Source: Microcoleus vaginatus HSN003 (GTDB lineage Bacteria > Cyanobacteriota > Cyanobacteriia > Cyanobacteriales > Microcoleaceae). From it: DNA of 64,000 nt. How positions within the stretch are numbered: the first letter of the stretch is position 1; each line of letters begins with the position of its first letter. Position numbers and translations under genes: made by a program. Shown piece after piece: positions 60,984 through 64,000 of the stretch. The notes below the pieces were generated by a model. That model was not told where the DNA came from and searched no databases. It was given only the letters and a program-made list of their open reading frames with translations. The stretch is from contig NZ_CP031705.1 in NCBI RefSeq assembly GCF_022701255.1, positions 496,001 to 560,000 of the forward strand, written 5' to 3'.

Positions 60984-62507
60984 ATGCAATCGCGAACTGT
61001 AAGAGAAGGTTCTGTCGGGTTATTAATTTTAGTAGGAATCGGTTTATTTGGTGGCTTAGTGCTCTGGCTGCGGGGCGTGCAGCTAGGGAACCGTAGCTAC
61101 AAATTCGCCGTAGAATTTGCCAGCGCCCAAGGAATGCAAATAGGCACGCCCATCAGGTATCGTGGGGTTGCAGTCGGTAAAATTACCGCCCTCCAACCGG
61201 GTTCCAACGGCGTAGACGTGACGCTGGAGATTGCCCCCGGTACTTTAGTGATTCCCCGGGATGTGGTGATCGAAGCGAATAAATCCGGTTTAATTGGCGA
61301 ATCGTCGATCGACATTACCCCCAAGTCGATTTTGCCAGAATCGTTACTTACCGCCAATCCCCTTAGTGCTGACTGTCCCTCGGAGATAATCTGCCAAAAT
61401 GCGCGCTTAAAAGGTCAAGCAGGAGTCACTATTGACGAACTTATTCGCTCCACAGTCCGCCTAGCTAATTTCTACACCGACCCCGCGCTGTTCAACAATA
61501 TTAAATCCCTCGCAGAAAATACAGCCAACACAGCTAAAGGTGCTGCTAAACTCACTCAAGATTTATCGAACTTAACTCAAACTGCCCAAGCCGAAATAAA
61601 AAACTTGAATCAAGCTGTCAGAGGAGACATTGGGAGCTTAAATCAATCTGTAAAAACCGAAATAGCAGGTTTAAATCAATCATTAAAGGGAGAAGCCAGC
61701 ACCTTAAATCAATCCTTAAAGGGAGAAGCCAGCAGTTTAAATCAATCATTAAAGGGAGAAGCCCGCACCTTAAATCAATCGCTCAAGACGGAAATATCAG
61801 CAGTCGGCGCTGATGTTTCTAAAGTAGCAGCTACGGTGGACACTTCCACAAAAGCCGTATCTGCCGCTGCGATAAATTCTGCTAATTCAGTAACTCAAGC
61901 CGCCAATCAAGTTACATTAACAGCCAACCAACTCAATTCTTTAGTAGCAACCAACCGCGCCAGTTTAGTCTCAACTCTGAATAACATCAATCAAAGCAGT
62001 CAGGAACTGCGGGTAGCTGTCAGCAGTTTGAGTCCGACACTTAATCGCATCAACCAAGGACAATTGCTGAACAATTTAGAAGTTTTATCAGCGAATGCTG
62101 CCCAAGCTTCTGGTAGTTTGCGAGATTTATCCAGCCAAGTAAACAATCCCGCTAATTTGCTATTATTGCAGCAAACTCTAGATTCTGCACGAGCTACATT
62201 TCAGAACGTGCAGAAAATTACTTCCGACGTGGATGATTTGACGGGAGATCCGGCTTTCCGCAACAACATTCGCAGGTTGTTTAACGGATTGGGAGGCTTA
62301 TTGGGTTCGACAGAACAACTGCGACAGCAAGTTAAAGTCACTCAAACATTAGCTCCCCTTTCTGAAAAAGTAAATGTGAGTACACCTGCTAGAAATCAAT
62401 CAGTAGAGCCTGGATTTCCCAGCTTGCACAAACCGAAAAAATTGCCTGTTATACCTTCTCAAACTGCCAGGTCAGCAGAACCAGTGGCTCCAGAAAATAC
62501 CCCTTAA
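60984..62507 (+). CDS. MCE-domain protein of an Mla/TGD-type system
   Basis: The protein has 507 residues, with a signal anchor (VGLLILVGIGLFGGLVLWL) and one MCE domain (about 38-115: FASAQGMQIGTPIRYRGVAV, GLIGESSIDI). A long coiled-coil tail follows. Within it, about 230-270, are four tandem LNQSLKGEA-type units (11-12 residues). MCE proteins form hexameric rings that carry lipids to the outer membrane. AAGGAG precedes ATG 60984. It pairs with the ATPase gene upstream. Confidence 0.92.
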   Translation: MQSRTVREGSVGLLILVGIGLFGGLVLWLRGVQLGNRSYKFAVEFASAQGMQIGTPIRYRGVAVGKITALQPGSNGVDVTLEIAPGTLVIPRDVVIEANKSGLIGESSIDITPKSILPESLLTANPLSADCPSEIICQNARLKGQAGVTIDELIRSTVRLANFYTDPALFNNIKSLAENTANTAKGAAKLTQDLSNLTQTAQAEIKNLNQAVRGDIGSLNQSVKTEIAGLNQSLKGEASTLNQSLKGEASSLNQSLKGEARTLNQSLKTEISAVGADVSKVAATVDTSTKAVSAAAINSANSVTQAANQVTLTANQLNSLVATNRASLVSTLNNINQSSQELRVAVSSLSPTLNRINQGQLLNNLEVLSANAAQASGSLRDLSSQVNNPANLLLLQQTLDSARATFQNVQKITSDVDDLTGDPAFRNNIRRLFNGLGGLLGSTEQLRQQVKVTQTLAPLSEKVNVSTPARNQSVEPGFPSLHKPKKLPVIPSQTARSAEPVAPENTP

Positions 62508-62686
62508 AACGGGGTATTATTGAATAACCGCCATTGCAAGATTCGCGACTTCCTCTAGTTAGTAAGGTGGGCAATACGCACTCCGATTACAGCTAGTTAA
62601 TAAGGTGCGCCTTTCGCACCCGGCATTAAAGTTATTGTCCAAATCCTATTAAACAAAAACTCTTTCTATCGAAACAAGGAAAACCA

Positions 62687-63484
62687 ATGACGCAAACATT
62701 GTCGAAACCGGACGCAACCAAAAGTCAGTATACTGTAACTTGGGAAAAATTGCCAGATGACTTTAAATTACCAGATGATCCTGTGGAAAACATCGACCAA
62801 CCACTTTTAGCCGCCGCCCTGCGAGAAGCCTTGGATCTCGCAGGATTTATCCTAGCTTCAATGCTAATAGCTTCCAATTTTGGACTGTGTGTCAAAGTTA
62901 ACGACAAAACAGTAGTAAAAGCACCAGATTGGGTGTACGTTCCCTCGGTATTGCCAACAGAACCAGGAGAAGTTCGCCGTAGTTATACGCCTAATGCTGA
63001 GGGAGAAGTACCTGCTGTAGTGATGGAATTTTTATCGGATACTGACGGCAGTGAATATTCAAATAAACCGACATATCCTTACGGGAAATGGCGGTTTTAT
63101 GAGCGAATTTTGCAAGTACCGATTTATGTAATTTTTGAACCCAAATCGGGAGTGTTGGAAGTGTACAGACTCTCGACATCGGGAGAATACGAACTGCAAG
63201 AACCGGATGCTAATCAGCGATTCTGGATAGAATCAATGGGTTTATTTCTGGGGGTTTGGGAAGGTGAAAAATCTCAGAGAATTGGTTATTGGTTGCGCTG
63301 GTGGGATGAGAATGGCAATTTGCTGCTGTGGGGTGCCGAACGGGTGGAAGAGGAACGCCAGCGCGCCGAAGAGGAACGCCACAGGGCCGAAGAGGAACGC
63401 CACAGGGCCGAAGAGGAACGCCACAGGGCCGATCGACTAATGGCATACTTGAGAAGTCAGGGCGTCAATCCTGATGGCATTTGA
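62687..63484 (+). CDS. Uma2-family nuclease-like protein with AEEERHR repeats
   Basis: The 265-residue protein has the PD-(D/E)XK-like Uma2 core: KAPDWVYVPSVLP (Asp), PAVVMEFLSDTDGSEY (Glu) and KWRFYERILQVPIYVIFEP. The C-terminus has four 7-residue repeats (AEEERHR/Q) encoded by a 21-bp tandem repeat, forming a charged coiled coil, then MAYLRSQGVNPDGI. Uma2 genes are abundant in cyanobacteria; their function is unknown. Copy number of the repeat is probably variable. Confidence 0.9.
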   Translation: MTQTLSKPDATKSQYTVTWEKLPDDFKLPDDPVENIDQPLLAAALREALDLAGFILASMLIASNFGLCVKVNDKTVVKAPDWVYVPSVLPTEPGEVRRSYTPNAEGEVPAVVMEFLSDTDGSEYSNKPTYPYGKWRFYERILQVPIYVIFEPKSGVLEVYRLSTSGEYELQEPDANQRFWIESMGLFLGVWEGEKSQRIGYWLRWWDENGNLLLWGAERVEEERQRAEEERHRAEEERHRAEEERHRADRLMAYLRSQGVNPDGI

Positions 63485-63593
63485 AGGTGTGAGAGGTCGA
63501 TCGACCTTTCGGCCCTTAATCCAATCCCATTTTGATTGCCCAATCGAGTCAGCAAGGACGTTTGAGATTTAAAATAACCACAATTAAGGAGCG

Positions 63594-63640
63594 ATGGGGA
63601 TGACGGCAACAACATTAACGGGACTTGAACAAAATTCAAG
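63594..63640 (+). pseudogene. 5' remnant of a gene cut by an IS
   Basis: AAGGAG (63585-63590) precedes ATG 63594 and ATG 63600, giving MGMTATTLTGLEQNSS before the reading frame enters sequence beside the transposase end. The frame ends soon after as nonsense inside the IS. It looks like the start of a gene (perhaps another Uma2-type gene) interrupted by the IS. The rest is outside the window. Confidence 0.45.
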
Positions 63641-64000
63641 CCCAAACATAGCCCAAACCTGCTATGTGTATGGCAAATACGTCACCATTATCTTGGAGCC
63701 AACCGACAAATCTATAAGATATAGCCGTTCTAAAAGCTAACAAAGCATCAGTAAAAGTCTTTAAAGGTTTGTTTGCCCAACGCCGTCTCAATCCTCCTGT
63801 CAACTGTTGCCAAACAATAAAAGTGTAAGCGCAAAAAACTAATATCAAATGTCGGTGAAGGCTTTTTATGCTTCTCACTTGATATTCTTTTAGCCCTAAC
63901 CAGCCTTTTGCCTCACGGTAAAACACTTCCACCCAATTACGTTGAGAATAAGTTGTAATTATCCATGTCCCTGTTGCTTGAGTCACCGCAGCGTTAGTAA
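63636..64000 (-). CDS. IS4/IS701-like transposase, C-terminal part
   Basis: The frame runs leftward from the window edge, covering about 121 residues without a start. It contains QRNWVEVFYREAKGWLGLKE, the Y-(2)-R-E-x-K region with the catalytic Glu typical of IS4-type DDE transposases, then HLILVFCAYTFIVWQQL. The product ends IHIAGLGYVWA. The N-terminus and the other IS end are outside the window. Confidence 0.85.
   Translation of the reverse strand, partial: TNAAVTQATGTWIITTYSQRNWVEVFYREAKGWLGLKEYQVRSIKSLHRHLILVFCAYTFIVWQQLTGGLRRRWANKPLKTFTDALLAFRTAISYRFVGWLQDNGDVFAIHIAGLGYVWA

Overview
The window looks like a chromosomal segment of a filamentous, non-heterocystous cyanobacterium of the Microcoleus/Oscillatoria type (inference). 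The support is: very frequent GCGATCGC-type HIP1 sites, many cyanobacteria-specific families (NblB, DUF1997, DUF3110, a GUN4 domain, a Tic236-like giant TamB protein), short heptanucleotide tandem repeats between genes, and genes packed in short, alternating transcription units. No rRNA or tRNA gene was recognised.

Layout. 0-5 kb: a partial membrane-anchored protein, a small conserved protein, a complete IS630-type insertion sequence that splits a small gene, a 20-copy heptamer array, a membrane-anchored GH104 lysozyme-like protein and an NmrA-like oxidoreductase. 5-14 kb: a DUF1997 protein, a hybrid histidine kinase, a receiver-adenylate cyclase, HisG, a GST and an OmpR-type regulator. 14-25 kb: mainly housekeeping genes (metallophosphoesterase, MsrA, HolB, Tmk, a copper P-type ATPase, a Ctp protease, IspG). 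25-30.5 kb: an accessory island with a Pepco-like protein, a caspase-GUN4 fusion, a toxin-like small protein next to a winged-helix/HicB fusion, a DUF2243 protein and an Rpn-type nuclease. 30.8-37.5 kb: one 2214-residue TamB/Tic236 homologue. 38-46 kb: MurQ, a CAP-RTX secreted protein, NblB, a CBS protein, a 2Fe-2S protein, DacB and an epoxide-hydrolase-like enzyme. 46-50.7 kb: a LuxR-type HTH protein, a Coq4-like protein, a secreted protein, YefM-YoeB and RecA. 51-64 kb: a GT39-like transferase, a PGM1-like ATP-grasp ligase, LepB, dihydroorotase, a DUF433/DUF5615 pair, TsaE, a YvcK-like protein, an Mla-type ATPase and MCE protein separated by a four-helix-bundle gene, a Uma2 protein, and an IS transposase running off the right edge.

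How the genes work together. The best candidate for an undescribed system is the 25.3-28.2 kb island. A small Pepco-like protein lies 6 bp upstream of a protease with an intact caspase His/Cys dyad fused to a GUN4 tetrapyrrole-binding domain, and next comes a toxin-like/antitoxin-like pair that overlaps by TGATG. Its function as a heme- or bilin-gated cell-death or defence module is inference.

The other strong theme is repeat invasion. Small palindromic elements with long terminal inverted repeats occur in at least two families that share interior modules. A related GGAACAGGCA/TGCCTGTTCC-type hairpin has multiplied inside the copper ATPase gene as an in-frame 42-bp (14-codon) repeat. Heptamer-type sequence has also entered the TamB gene in frame, and a 9-bp microsatellite encodes the RecA acidic tail. 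Two genes look frameshifted near an end: the copper ATPase N-terminus, at a five-G run, and the GUN4 C-terminus.
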